Assembly: GCA_028865545.1 (NCBI GenBank)
Contig: JAGWJY010000005.1
Coordinates: forward strand, 1-64,000
Source of the DNA: Alphaproteobacteria bacterium
GTDB lineage: Bacteria > Pseudomonadota > Alphaproteobacteria > Micropepsales > Micropepsaceae
Direction: 5' to 3'
DNA length: 64,000 bases
Shown here: piece by piece, positions 48,924 to 57,224 of the stretch
Layout of the letters: every line of letters begins with the position of its first letter
Numbering within the stretch: the first letter of the stretch is position 1
Program-made: the position numbers and the translations under genes
Notes under the pieces: generated by a model
Databases searched by the model: none
What the model was told of the DNA's origin: nothing
The model's input: the letters and a program-made list of their open reading frames with translations, nothing else

Positions 48924-49325
48924 CTATTCCGCGACCGTCACCGTGACGGAAAAAATCTGCGCGGGCGGCTTGTCGGTTTCCCACGGCCGACGGTAGTCGA
49001 GCCTGAGCATGCCCTTGCCGGCGGCGACCGCCAAAAAATCCAACGCCTGCAACTGGGCACCGCCCGGCATGGTGGCGGCGCTCTGCACCGACGAGCCTTC
49101 GAATTTCAGAAGCGGCGTTGAATCCCCAGCCACGACCCAGGAATAACCGGTTCCCGCCTGCTCTTTCAGAAGCACGCTGAGATGCCGCCCGACAGCCAGG
49201 GTGAACGATTTTCCGGCGTCGGCCTGGTGTATGACGAGAGGATCAGGAGATGCGCCCATCGCTTGGCTACCTGTGGCGAACAGCGCGGCCATGCACAGCC
49301 CAGCGAGAAATTTGTTCGTGTTCAT
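48924..49325 (-). CDS. Chagasin-type cysteine protease inhibitor (I42)
   Basis: This encodes 133 residues. There is a signal peptide (MNTNKFLAGLCMAALFATGSQAM), then an immunoglobulin-like domain with the three inhibitor loops of the chagasin family: GTGYSWVV (58-65, in place of NPTTGY), MPGGAQLQALDFLAV (86-100) and RRPWE (112-116). Such proteins block papain-like proteases tightly. The gene directly upstream on the same strand encodes a secreted papain-like protease, its probable partner, 105 bases away across a hairpin. GGAGG lies seven bases before the ATG. Confidence 0.87.
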   Translation of the reverse strand: MNTNKFLAGLCMAALFATGSQAMGASPDPLVIHQADAGKSFTLAVGRHLSVLLKEQAGTGYSWVVAGDSTPLLKFEGSSVQSAATMPGGAQLQALDFLAVAAGKGMLRLDYRRPWETDKPPAQIFSVTVTVAE

Positions 49326-49387
49326 GACGCGTCCTCCGGGACGACTTTCCGCGCAGATTGCGACGAAACTTTGAACTCTCAAGAAAG

Positions 49388-49411
49388 CCCCCGGAGCTTG
49401 CGCTCCGGGGG
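49388..49411 (-). terminator. Hairpin between protease and inhibitor genes
   Basis: A 10-base-pair perfect stem (CCCCCGGAGC, loop, GCTCCGGGGG) lies 18 bases after the protease stop. On the minus strand it is followed by CTTTCTTG, a short T-rich tail. It would let only part of the transcripts continue into the inhibitor gene, unless that gene has its own promoter. Confidence 0.7.
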
Positions 49412-49429
49412 ACAGCATATTTCTACCGA

Positions 49430-50644
49430 TCAATGCTGAATTTGCTGCATGTTCTGCATCGGTTGCACATGTTCCGGTCCCGGATTCGGAATCGGGATCA
49501 ATTTATACCTGGCAATGACATCAATGAGCTGGCGTGGAATGACGAACTTGTTGCTCGGCGCCTGCACCCAGGCCGCGTGATAGCCGATATTGTTCGAGCC
49601 ATACGCAATCCAGATATAGCCGCTGAGGCCCCAGCCCGTGCCCCACGAGTTTTTCACCAGCCAGGCATGCTTTACATCGTCCCAACCGACGATCGTCACG
49701 GCGTGGTTGTAGGCCGTCATCGGTCCCTGGTTGAGAACACCGCCCGTGTAGGCCTGGAAGGCCGGCGTCGCCATCACAGCCACCGCCAGCGGGCCATGCG
49801 CGCACAGCGCCGCCTTGATCTGATCGACGGTCGGAACGGCGCCGCCCGGTGCCACCCAACCCCATGCCACATCCTGATAAAGGCCGCTGAGCCCGGATGG
49901 GCAGGTGGCATCATGTGCCGTGTATGGCAGGGTTCCCGTAGCGACGACCTTGTGAGTCAGCATCCAGTCCCACACCGGCATGTACCAGCCGCCGCCGCAA
50001 GTGCCAGCGCCGGCGCAATCGAGGATGTGCTGCTCCGACGCATTGATCATGACGTTGTTGCGGATGGCATAAGCGGATTCATAGGCGGCGACCGCCGCGA
50101 AATCCCAACAGCTGCCGCAACCGCCCTGATCTTTCACCGGCGTCACCTTGCCAAGCGTCCGCCAGTCGAAGGCCGCTGAGGAGGCATGGCAGGCAAGAAC
50201 AAACGGACCGACGTGGTATTTCATCGCTTCGGCGTCGTAGACTTTTATCGCGTCGGCGGCGAAGGCGTTCTGCTGCGGCGCTTTTTCCGCGATGCCTGCC
50301 GGCTCCTTGGCGCCGGTCAATTGCGCCAAAGAGCGATCCATCGCCGTCGTGTACCCGACGGTGAAGGTCCAGCCTCGTTGTTTGCCTTCCGCCTGCAAGG
50401 CATCGAGGCGCGCCCTGATCTGCGGCGGAGCCATCTTCAGCCGGTTCGCATAGAAGGCTTCCTGCTGGGTGTTGACCTGCGCCTGTACGGGCGTCGCCAT
50501 CATTGTGGAATTCGCCATGCCTTGGGCGCCGGCGTGTCCGGCAGCAAGACAGAAGGCGGCTGCGAAAATTGCTGTCGATACAGCTCGGCCAGATAACGCA
50601 GGCCGAGCGGATGCATACGCGAACACGTGTGTGTTTCTGCGCAT
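49430..50644 (-). CDS. Secreted papain-like (C1) cysteine protease
   Basis: This encodes 404 residues. An N-terminal signal segment (about 20-41) is followed by a pro-region of about 110 residues. The papain core is intact: oxyanion Gln173 and catalytic Cys179 in DQGGCGSCWDFAAVAAYES, His314 in AYNHAVTIVGWDD and Asn332 in LVKNSWGTGWGLSGYIWIAYG. The tail is Met/Gln/Pro-rich. It probably acts outside the cytoplasm. The chagasin-like gene downstream is the likely inhibitor. The upstream region is AT-rich with inverted and direct repeats, unlike the rest of the window. Confidence 0.92.
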   Translation of the reverse strand: MRRNTHVFAYASARPALSGRAVSTAIFAAAFCLAAGHAGAQGMANSTMMATPVQAQVNTQQEAFYANRLKMAPPQIRARLDALQAEGKQRGWTFTVGYTTAMDRSLAQLTGAKEPAGIAEKAPQQNAFAADAIKVYDAEAMKYHVGPFVLACHASSAAFDWRTLGKVTPVKDQGGCGSCWDFAAVAAYESAYAIRNNVMINASEQHILDCAGAGTCGGGWYMPVWDWMLTHKVVATGTLPYTAHDATCPSGLSGLYQDVAWGWVAPGGAVPTVDQIKAALCAHGPLAVAVMATPAFQAYTGGVLNQGPMTAYNHAVTIVGWDDVKHAWLVKNSWGTGWGLSGYIWIAYGSNNIGYHAAWVQAPSNKFVIPRQLIDVIARYKLIPIPNPGPEHVQPMQNMQQIQH

Positions 50645-50735
50645 CGGCGCTCTCCTTTGTTGACGCCGTTAAGATTACTCTCGCCAGCAAGTTGTCACAA
50701 TGTCGCAGTTGTGAATGTTCGATGCCGTCATAGTA

Positions 50736-50779
50736 TTGATAGTCAATATCAAATATTACGATTCCGACATTCAAATATT
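50736..50779. promoter_or_regulatory. AT-rich region with repeats upstream of the protease
   Basis: TTGATA-N5-TATCAA (50736-50752) is a perfect inverted repeat, and TCAAATATT occurs at 50749-50757 and 50771-50779, 22 bases apart. The whole stretch from about 50695 to 50815 is far richer in A and T than its surroundings. It lies 90-135 bases upstream of the protease start and is a candidate promoter and operator region. Confidence 0.5.
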
Positions 50780-50896
50780 GTGGAATTTACATATCAAACA
50801 ATTACTTGCAGATATTTTGCAGCACCGACCGTGCCGCCGTTATGCGCGGCTTCCTGTCGAAAAACCGCGATCCGGTGCTTTATCGGAAGGCGGATG

Positions 50897-51373
50897 TTAC
50901 TTCGGTGCGGGATTCATCGTGCCCATATCGGCCGCCAGCTTCCACTCGCCCTCGGCATCCTTCTTCCAAACCGTCAGATAATGCCCGCTGGCCTTGGGGC
51001 GCACGCCGTTTTCATTTGGCGCACCGACGAAGGTCCACACACCGTCGGTCCAGCCCACGGTTGCGTCCGCGGAGACATCCGCATGCTCAGGCGACCAGCT
51101 CAGCACATTGGCCGCGGGATCGCCGTTGCCATGCTCGGCGAAGCGTTTCGCCGCCGCCTCTTTGCCGTAGATCGGCGGCTCGGTGCCGATGCCGAAGATG
51201 CGGCCGTCATCGGCCATGTAGAAGAGAAACGCCGCGTTCGACCCCTTGGCGATCGACATGGCCGAAAAGGCTCTGTCGGTATTCATCAGGTCTTCCGTCG
51301 GTCCGGCGAAAGACTGCGATAAGGAAGACGTTGCGGCAAGAATCAAAACGAACACAAATCGGCGTGTACGCAT
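50897..51373 (-). CDS. Secreted NTF2-like protein (DUF4440 type)
   Basis: This encodes 158 residues. A signal peptide (MRTRRFVFVLILAATSSLSQSFA) leads to an NTF2/SnoaL-like domain: EDLMNTDRAFSAMSIAKGSNAAFLFYMADDGRIFG, then ADATVGWTDGVWTFVG and SGHYLTVWKKDAEGEWKLAADMGTMNPAP. The final WKLAADMG strand is typical. It could bind a small ligand or act as an enzyme, and no catalytic residues are assigned. GGAG precedes the start at 51373. It is divergent from the membrane/VWA pair. Confidence 0.8.
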   Translation of the reverse strand: MRTRRFVFVLILAATSSLSQSFAGPTEDLMNTDRAFSAMSIAKGSNAAFLFYMADDGRIFGIGTEPPIYGKEAAAKRFAEHGNGDPAANVLSWSPEHADVSADATVGWTDGVWTFVGAPNENGVRPKASGHYLTVWKKDAEGEWKLAADMGTMNPAPK

Positions 51374-51494
51374 CTGCAATTCTCCCCAATTGTGGCGGGC
51401 CTGCCGCATTCCGTCCTCAAAACCGACGCGAAACGGTTTGTTTACTATATGGCGAGGGTTCCGGTTTCGCGAGAGGAAACGATGGGGGAATGCC

Positions 51495-52586
51495 ATGATC
51501 GCCTATTACAAACCACGCGATGAATCTGCGCCCGCGAAACGGCAGGCGCTTTCCCACGATCTGTTCAATGGTTTGAGTCCCAAGGAGTTCGACGAGGAAG
51601 CCAAGGCGCTGCGTGACGCCGAAGCCATGACGCCGGCGGTGCGCGCGCGCCTGAAGGCGCAATTGATCGAGCGGTTGAAAACGCCGGTGGACGAGCCGAG
51701 CTGGGGTCCCGACTGGGTGAAACGCGGCGAACGCGTTGCCGCCAGGAGCCGCAGAGATAAAGGCGTGGTCGGGAAGATACTCACCTTCGCTGGAAAGAAG
51801 AAAGAGGAAGACGAAACGCCGAAGGGAGCGTTGAGCGAGGAGGAAGCCGACGACGCGGCGATCATCTCCCGAAACATGGAAAAGAGCCGTCAGGTTTCGC
51901 ATTATAAGCCGCTTTATGCGGCCGCCGCGGCTCTCGCCCTCGGCATTTTGTTCATCGCCATGTTCGTCGACTATCACATCATCCGCGAAGTTTGGACGCG
52001 CGCCCTGTCCAACGAGTTCATGGTGGTGCCGCCGGCGTTGCAGTCCTCGGTGGTGTTCAAGAGCCTGCAAGTGATCTTCGCGGTGCTGATCGTGCACTTC
52101 ATGCTGAAGATCACCGGCGCCTATGGCCGCAACACGATGATTGCCGCAGCCTTCGTCATGGCGATCGTGATGATCGGCGGTCTGGGCTATCTGGTCGCCT
52201 ACAACAACATGCTCGGCGGCACGTCGACGACGCTGGAACAGCGGCAGATCTCGGCGCCGCAGTCCAATTCGATCGATGCGCTTTTCAACCCCGGCGTCCA
52301 GCGTATCGCGGCGACGCAGCCCGAGGTCTCTACGGCGGGCGCGGCCGACGGCGTTTCGCTCGGCCTGCCGAAATTGTCCCAGAAATCGCTGGCTGACGCC
52401 GATTCCTGGTTTTGGCTCGCCTTCGCCAGCGTGATATTCTTCATCGTCACCACGGTGGCGGCGTTGTATATGCAGATCGTCGAGAACAACATCCGCAATT
52501 ATCACATCTCGCACGACTACAAGCATCGCCAGAAGCAGTTCGCGCAGCTTCACCTGCTCGAACTGGCCGATCAGAAGGTGTCCTAG
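51495..52586 (+). CDS. Four-helix membrane protein of unknown family, paired with a VWA protein
   Basis: This encodes 363 residues. A long charged cytoplasmic N-terminus (about 1-137, with RARLKAQLIERLKTPVDEPSWGPDW and EEEADDAAIISRN) precedes membrane segments near 140-160, 185-206, 214-235 and 304-328, and a His-rich C-terminal tail (about 330-363). No family is recognised. The next gene, 13 bases away, encodes an exported VWA protein, so the two probably form one complex. A run of Gs and an ATGCC context give a fair start. A longer open frame reaches upstream into the divergent gene and is disregarded. Confidence 0.65.
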   Translation: MIAYYKPRDESAPAKRQALSHDLFNGLSPKEFDEEAKALRDAEAMTPAVRARLKAQLIERLKTPVDEPSWGPDWVKRGERVAARSRRDKGVVGKILTFAGKKKEEDETPKGALSEEEADDAAIISRNMEKSRQVSHYKPLYAAAAALALGILFIAMFVDYHIIREVWTRALSNEFMVVPPALQSSVVFKSLQVIFAVLIVHFMLKITGAYGRNTMIAAAFVMAIVMIGGLGYLVAYNNMLGGTSTTLEQRQISAPQSNSIDALFNPGVQRIAATQPEVSTAGAADGVSLGLPKLSQKSLADADSWFWLAFASVIFFIVTTVAALYMQIVENNIRNYHISHDYKHRQKQFAQLHLLELADQKVS

Positions 52587-52599
52587 GAACGGGGAAACG

Positions 52600-53301
52600 A
52601 TGAAGCGGATATTGCTGGCGGTCGCTACGGTGGGCGCCCTGGTGGGCGGCGGCGTACTGGCCACGCAACTTTCCGGAGAGGCGCCGGATGCGAACGCTGC
52701 GCCGGCGCCGCAGCGCATCATCATCGGGCTGGACCTGTCGCGCAGCAATCCGTTGATCGCCGATCCGGCCTTCGCCGCCAAAGTGGCGGATCGCATCGCG
52801 GCCATCGTCGGCAATCTCGGCTTCGCCTCGGAAGTGCATGTGCGCACTTTCGGCAATTACGACGCCACGTCGAACACCTTCGCCTACGACACCGTGCTGT
52901 CGGTGCGCAACCGCCCCGAAAACGTTGCCGCGGAAATCCGCAAGCTGATTGCCGGTACGCCCTATCTGGTGCGGAACGGCAAGTGGCGAGCGCAGGAGAA
53001 CACCAATATCCTCGCCTTCCTCGACAATCTTTCGCAGAGCATCGGTTGCGCCGGCATGCCGACGACCATCGTGCTGGCGTCTGACGGGATCGAGGATTCC
53101 GACTATGCCAGGCTGATGCGGCGCGACGCCCATCTGCCGCCGCCGGACGGACGACCGTTCCAGGGTTGCGCGGACTTTGAAATCCTCGGTCTCGGCCAGG
53201 GCGCCGACAGCCCGCGCCTGACCTCGCACTTGCGCGGCGAATGGGGGCGCTGGGCCCTTGCAGCCGGCTTCGCGCGCTTCGAAGGCCTGAACGACTGGTA
53301 G
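52600..53301 (+). CDS. Exported von Willebrand factor A-like protein
   Basis: This encodes 233 residues. The N-terminal signal or anchor is MKRILLAVATVGALVGGGVLA. The VWA fold is seen in RIIIGLDLSRSNPLI, where DLSRS (45-49) is the MIDAS DxSxS motif, followed by VADRIAAIVGNLGFASEVHVRTF, the Thr region NTNILAFLDNLSQS and TTIVLASDGIEDSDY. The metal site thus looks complete. VWA proteins often bind partners through the metal. Its likely partner is the membrane protein of the gene just upstream. Function is unknown. Confidence 0.75.
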   Translation: MKRILLAVATVGALVGGGVLATQLSGEAPDANAAPAPQRIIIGLDLSRSNPLIADPAFAAKVADRIAAIVGNLGFASEVHVRTFGNYDATSNTFAYDTVLSVRNRPENVAAEIRKLIAGTPYLVRNGKWRAQENTNILAFLDNLSQSIGCAGMPTTIVLASDGIEDSDYARLMRRDAHLPPPDGRPFQGCADFEILGLGQGADSPRLTSHLRGEWGRWALAAGFARFEGLNDW

Positions 53302-53344
53302 TAAGCTTTTATTTTTAAAAGAAAATATTTCGCGCTCCGCTGCC

Positions 53345-53373
53345 TTGACATAGAATACTCTATTATATAGAGT
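53345..53373 (+). promoter_or_regulatory. Promoter with overlapping palindrome
   Basis: TTGACA at 53345-53350 is a consensus -35 box. The palindrome ACTCTAT-TAT-ATAGAGT (53357-53373) covers the spacer and probable -10 region. A winged-helix regulator is encoded by the second gene of the operon that follows, so self-repression through this site is likely. Confidence 0.65.
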
Positions 53374-53402
53374 TATCTACGTTCACTGAAGGAGCGACCC
53401 GC

Positions 53403-53960
53403 ATGTCCCTATCTCCGCAAGAAGCCGCCAGCACGCTGTCGGATGTCGAACGCGCCGCACGGCGCAGCGGTCAGGCCTATGGCTACCGCAAAGCCTCGCC
53501 GCATCTGATCGTCTGGGGTCTCATCTGGGTGGTCGGCTACGCCACCACCGACCTGCGCATGGAATACGCAAATATAGTCTGGCCGGTACTGACGGTCCTG
53601 GGCGTGGCCCTGTCCACCTATGTGGGCCGCTGCGAATCGATCCAAGGCGGCGGACGTTACCGGAGCAGCTGGCGCGTCCTGGGCCTTGTCGCCCTTGCCA
53701 TCATCTTCATCGGCGCGACCTATTCCATCATGGGGCATGTCAGCGGACCGCAGCAGGGTGCCTTCATCCCGCTCCTGGTGGGAACGGTCTACGCGGGCAT
53801 GGGCCTCTGGCTCGGACCGCGCTTTCTGGTGACGGGGCTCGCCGTCATCGTTCTCACGCTTGGCGGCTATTTCTATCTGCAGGAACACTTCCTGCTGTGG
53901 CAGGCCGTCGTCGGCGGCGGCGCGCTGATCCTGGCCGGCCTCTGGCTGCGGACGGTGTGA
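53403..53960 (+). CDS. Membrane protein of unknown function
   Basis: This encodes 185 residues with about five hydrophobic segments after a short charged start (EAASTLSDVERAARRSGQAYGYRKASPHLIVWG). The segments include LIVWGLIWVVGYATTDL, VLGLVALAIIFIGATYSI and WLGPRFLVTGLAVIVLTLG. No family is recognised with confidence. AAGGAG lies seven bases before the ATG. It is first in an operon with a winged-helix regulator and a CPBP protease. Confidence 0.75.
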   Translation: MSLSPQEAASTLSDVERAARRSGQAYGYRKASPHLIVWGLIWVVGYATTDLRMEYANIVWPVLTVLGVALSTYVGRCESIQGGGRYRSSWRVLGLVALAIIFIGATYSIMGHVSGPQQGAFIPLLVGTVYAGMGLWLGPRFLVTGLAVIVLTLGGYFYLQEHFLLWQAVVGGGALILAGLWLRTV

Positions 53961-53962
53961 CC

Positions 53963-54271
53963 ATGGAACAGCCAGATTCCATCATCCACCAGCCCGTGCG
54001 CCTCAAGATCATGTCGGCTCTGAAAGTGCTGCCGGCCGGCGAGCAGATCGAATTCGTCCGCTTGAAGGCGATCGTCAACGCGACCGAAGGCAACCTCGGT
54101 GCTCATATCACGACGCTCGAAGAGGCGGGTTATGTCGCGGTGGAAAAAGACTTCGTCGCAAAACGCCCGCGCACCCGCGTCGCGCTGACCAAGCAAGGCC
54201 GCCGCGCCTTCGAAGACTATGTCTCCTATCTGCGCGACATCATCGACGCCGAACCGAGAGCCGCCCAATGA
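53963..54271 (+). CDS. Winged-helix transcriptional regulator (HTH_34/MarR-like)
   Basis: This encodes 102 residues. The sequence IIHQPVRLKIMSALKVLPAGEQIEFVRLKAIVNATEGNLGAHITTLEEAGYVAVEKDFVAKRPRTRVALTKQGRRAFEDYV has the order of helices and wing typical of the one-domain HTH_34 family. The recognition helix is near EGNLGAHITTLEEAG. Such proteins often regulate their own operon. The palindrome at 53357 is the candidate site. It starts two bases after the previous stop. Confidence 0.85.
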   Translation: MEQPDSIIHQPVRLKIMSALKVLPAGEQIEFVRLKAIVNATEGNLGAHITTLEEAGYVAVEKDFVAKRPRTRVALTKQGRRAFEDYVSYLRDIIDAEPRAAQ

Positions 54272-54927
54272 ACACCTCGCCTACCGGTAAGCATCCTGGC
54301 CGGACCCTGATCGGTCTCCTCCTCGCACTCGGCCTGCCGTTTTGCCATCTCGGGGACCTCGGCACGGCCTATAGCGGCCTGGGGCCCCTGATGGGCGGCG
54401 AAGTGCTGTGGTGGGCGCTGGCCGCCGTCATCCTGCTCTATGTTCTTCTCGTCGAGCACAAACCGCTATCTTCCATCGGCGCGCGCCGACCTGGCGCCCT
54501 CGACATCGTGCTGGCGGTCGCCGCCGCCGTCATCATGGTGGTGGGCATCGGACTTATCTTCACCTTTCTTCTGCCCGCCCTCCATCTGAGCGTCGCCAAG
54601 CAAATGAACAACGCACTTCAGACACCATTGTGGTTCCGCGCCCTTCAGGTAACGCGAGCGGCCGTCGTCGAAGAAACCTTGTTCCGCGGCTACGGTTTGG
54701 AACGCATCCGGGAAGCGACGGGAAGCAAGATCGCGGCCGGCGTCGTGACCTGGGCGCTGTTCGCCGCCGCCCATATAACGTCATGGGGACTGGGACAGGT
54801 CATCATCGCGGCGTTCGGCGGCCTGATCCTCACCCTGCTCTATCTGTGGCGGCGTAATCTTTGGGTCAACATGATCGCCCACTGGCTTACGGACGGTTCG
54901 GCTTTCCTGTTCATGCCTCACGGATGA
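54268..54927 (+). CDS. CPBP-family intramembrane metalloprotease
   Basis: This encodes 219 residues with about six to seven membrane segments. The CPBP/Abi motif 1 is seen in VVEETLFRGYGLERIREATG (EExxxR), motif 2 in WALFAAAHIT and a late motif in LWVNMIAHWLTDGSAFLF. The pattern agrees with type II CAAX protease-like membrane proteins, some of which act in peptide maturation or self-immunity. The ATG overlaps the stop of the regulator gene (ATGA). No bacteriocin gene is seen. Confidence 0.85.
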   Translation: MNTSPTGKHPGRTLIGLLLALGLPFCHLGDLGTAYSGLGPLMGGEVLWWALAAVILLYVLLVEHKPLSSIGARRPGALDIVLAVAAAVIMVVGIGLIFTFLLPALHLSVAKQMNNALQTPLWFRALQVTRAAVVEETLFRGYGLERIREATGSKIAAGVVTWALFAAAHITSWGLGQVIIAAFGGLILTLLYLWRRNLWVNMIAHWLTDGSAFLFMPHG

Positions 54928-54965
54928 GATCGCAGAGCCTCAATCCGTTTTCGTGATGGTCCGTT

Positions 54966-55844
54966 TCAGATACGTCCGGCGATCCGTGCCCGAATCTGTT
55001 CCGGCGTGACGCCGCTTTCGCGTAGCGCCCGCAATGTCGCCGCGCGATCGCGCTTGGAGAATTTGCGGCCCTGCTCGTCGAGAATGAGACGGTGATGCGC
55101 ATAAGCGGGCGCCGGCAAGCCGAGCAGCGCCTGCAGCACCCGCTGAATGTGGCTGGCGGCGAACAGATCGTTGCCGCGCGTCACCAGCGTCACGTCCTGA
55201 AAAGCGTCATCCACCACCACGGCCAGATGATAGGCCGCCGGCATCTCCTTGCGCGCCAGCACGACATCGCCGAACAACAAGGGCTGCACGGCGATGCGGC
55301 CCGTTTCGCCACGAGGCCCCACCCCCTTTTCCTCGAAGAATAAATCGCCGACGGCGCGCGCCGCCTTCACCACGTCCAAACGCAATGCATAGGCTTCGCC
55401 GCTTGCCATGCGGCGCCCACGCTCCTCGCCGGACAGCGAACGGCAAGTGCCGGGGTAGATCGGCCCATCCGGACCGTGCGGCGCTTCCGCAGAGCGGGCG
55501 ATTTCGTCGGCAATGTCCTGGCGTGTGCAGAAGCAGGGATACAACAACCCGCGCTTTTCCAGAGTGCCGAGCGCGGCGCTGTACGCGGCCATGCGCGTCG
55601 ACTGCCGCAGCACCGGGCGCACGAAATCCAAACCCAGCCATTGCAGATCCTCCAGAATCGCCGCGTCGTATTCCGGCCGGCAGCGCGCGGCATCGATGTC
55701 TTCGAGACGCAACAGAAACCGTTCGCCGGCGTCGCGCGCAAACAGCGCCGCAAAGGCATGACCCAGATGCAGCAATCCGGTCGGGCTCGGCGCAAAGCGG
55801 GTGACGATCACGATTGGACAGGGTTGGGGCCGCGTGACAATCAT
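54966..55844 (-). CDS. gluQ: Glutamyl-Q tRNA(Asp) synthetase
   Basis: This encodes 292 residues, the truncated GluRS-like form. The HIGH-like motif is in RFAPSPTGLLHLGHAFAALF, the KMSKS-like motif in RKFSKRDRAATLRAL, and the Cys and Tyr of the zinc site in YPCFCTRQDIADEI and YPGTCR. The anticodon-binding domain of true GluRS is absent, as expected. The enzyme places glutamate on queuosine 34 of tRNA(Asp). The ATG at 55844 has a poor ribosome-binding site, and a start 11 codons later (GTG) is possible. It is divergent from the carboxylesterase. Confidence 0.93.
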   Translation of the reverse strand: MIVTRPQPCPIVIVTRFAPSPTGLLHLGHAFAALFARDAGERFLLRLEDIDAARCRPEYDAAILEDLQWLGLDFVRPVLRQSTRMAAYSAALGTLEKRGLLYPCFCTRQDIADEIARSAEAPHGPDGPIYPGTCRSLSGEERGRRMASGEAYALRLDVVKAARAVGDLFFEEKGVGPRGETGRIAVQPLLFGDVVLARKEMPAAYHLAVVVDDAFQDVTLVTRGNDLFAASHIQRVLQALLGLPAPAYAHHRLILDEQGRKFSKRDRAATLRALRESGVTPEQIRARIAGRI

Positions 55845-55873
55845 GCGGTGGGAATGAAACCAGGAGCAAGTCC

Positions 55874-56545
55874 GTGGCGCTGTCCGGTCCGCGTCTTGAG
55901 CCGCTACGCGGTCCGGCCACACATCTGGTCGTGCTCTGTCACGGCTATGGTGCGGACGGAAAAGACCTGATCGAAGTTGCGCCCCATTTGCAAAGCGCGC
56001 TGCCGGGCGCCGTTTTTGTTGCGCCGAACGCTCCGCAGCCCTGCCCCGGCGCCGGCTATCAATGGTTTCCGATCTCCCGCATCGATCCGCATGAGATGCA
56101 CAAGGGCGTCGAAGGCGCCACGGGCTTGCTGGACGCGTTTGTGCAAGCCGAGCTTGCGCGTCTCGCGCTGACGCCCGACCGTCTGGCACTGGTCGGCTTC
56201 AGCCAGGGCACCATGATGGCGCTGCATGCGGGACTGCGCGGGCCTATCAAACCGGCGGCAATCGTGGGCTTTTCGGGGCTGTTGACCGGCACAGCGCCCT
56301 TCGTAGGCAATATCCCGCCGGTCCTGTTGACCCATGGCGACGCGGATTCCGTGATTCCACCCGAGGCGCTGTTCATGACCGCCGGGGCGCTTGGTGCCGG
56401 CGGCGTGCGGGTGCAATGGCACGTGTCCCAAGGGCTCGGGCACGGCATCGACGAGACGGCTCTGGCGCTGGCGAGCGGGTTCCTTGCCCTGGCGTTCGGC
56501 GGCAGACTGGCGCCAAGCGGCGAGGCCTGCTGCACTCTTCGCTGA
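55874..56545 (+). CDS. Phospholipase/carboxylesterase family protein
   Basis: This encodes 223 residues. The fold is like bacterial carboxylesterases and acyl-protein thioesterases: LVVLCHGYGADGKDLIEVAP, PQPCPGAGYQWFP, nucleophile LALVGFSQGTMMALHAGL, Asp in THGDADSVIPPEAL and His in SQGLGHGIDETAL. All three catalytic residues are present. It is cytoplasmic and of unknown natural substrate. Start is a GTG with AGGAG seven bases upstream. The next gene starts about 120 bases after its stop. Confidence 0.9.
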   Translation: MALSGPRLEPLRGPATHLVVLCHGYGADGKDLIEVAPHLQSALPGAVFVAPNAPQPCPGAGYQWFPISRIDPHEMHKGVEGATGLLDAFVQAELARLALTPDRLALVGFSQGTMMALHAGLRGPIKPAAIVGFSGLLTGTAPFVGNIPPVLLTHGDADSVIPPEALFMTAGALGAGGVRVQWHVSQGLGHGIDETALALASGFLALAFGGRLAPSGEACCTLR

Positions 56546-56663
56546 AGCGTCGCCATTCCGTCACACCGAATCGCGTAACGTACTGGCCGTATTGGCATCG
56601 CAGCGACTTGCCCGTACACTTGAGCCAGGCAAGAGGAGGCACGGTCTTCAGGGAAGCTTCGTC

Positions 56664-57224
56664 GTGTTAGCCGCCGCGCGCAGTCCCGACAACTGCCCGG
56701 CTCTCGTGCTCAACGCGGACTTTCGCCCGTTGAGTTACTTTCCGCTGTCGTTGTGGTCCTGGCAGGACGCGATCAAGGCAGTGTTCCTCGAGCGTGTGAA
56801 CATCCTCGAACAATACGACCGCACCGTCCACTCGCCCTCCTTCGAGATGCGCCTGCCCTCGGTCGTCTCGCTCAAGACTTACATAAAGCCGGCGCGTAAT
56901 CCCGCCTTCACGCGGTTCAACGTTTTTCTGCGCGACAGTTTCGAGTGCCAGTACTGCGGCGACGGCGAGGACCTCACTTTCGATCACGTCATCCCGCGCT
57001 CGCGCGGCGGACGTACGACCTGGGATAACGTCGTCACCGCCTGTGCGCCGTGCAACCTGCTCAAGGGCGGACGGCTGCCGCACCAAACCGGCATGCAGCC
57101 GCGTCATCGCCCGCACCGACCGACCGTCATCGAACTGCGCGACAACGGCCGGCGCTTTCCGCCGAATTACCTGCACGAAAGCTGGTCGGATTATCTCTAC
57201 TGGGATACCGAACTCGAGCCCTAG
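56664..57224 (+). CDS. HNH endonuclease family protein
   Basis: This encodes 186 residues. The start of the family (PALVLNADFRPLSYFPLSLWSWQDAIKAVFLERVNIL) and the HNH motif (FECQYCGDGEDLTFDHVIPRSRGGRTTWDNVVTACAPCNLLKGGR) are complete, with two zinc CxxC pairs. This is a common stand-alone bacterial form of unknown cellular role, not clearly tied to a restriction or phage system. The start is chosen at a GTG with AGGGAA upstream. The longer frame runs back into the esterase gene. Confidence 0.85.
   Translation: MLAAARSPDNCPALVLNADFRPLSYFPLSLWSWQDAIKAVFLERVNILEQYDRTVHSPSFEMRLPSVVSLKTYIKPARNPAFTRFNVFLRDSFECQYCGDGEDLTFDHVIPRSRGGRTTWDNVVTACAPCNLLKGGRLPHQTGMQPRHRPHRPTVIELRDNGRRFPPNYLHESWSDYLYWDTELEP

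Noticed and set aside
56664..57224. HNH protein as part of a defence system
   Set aside because: It is the common stand-alone form and its neighbours are housekeeping genes. No methylase, helicase or other defence partner is nearby.
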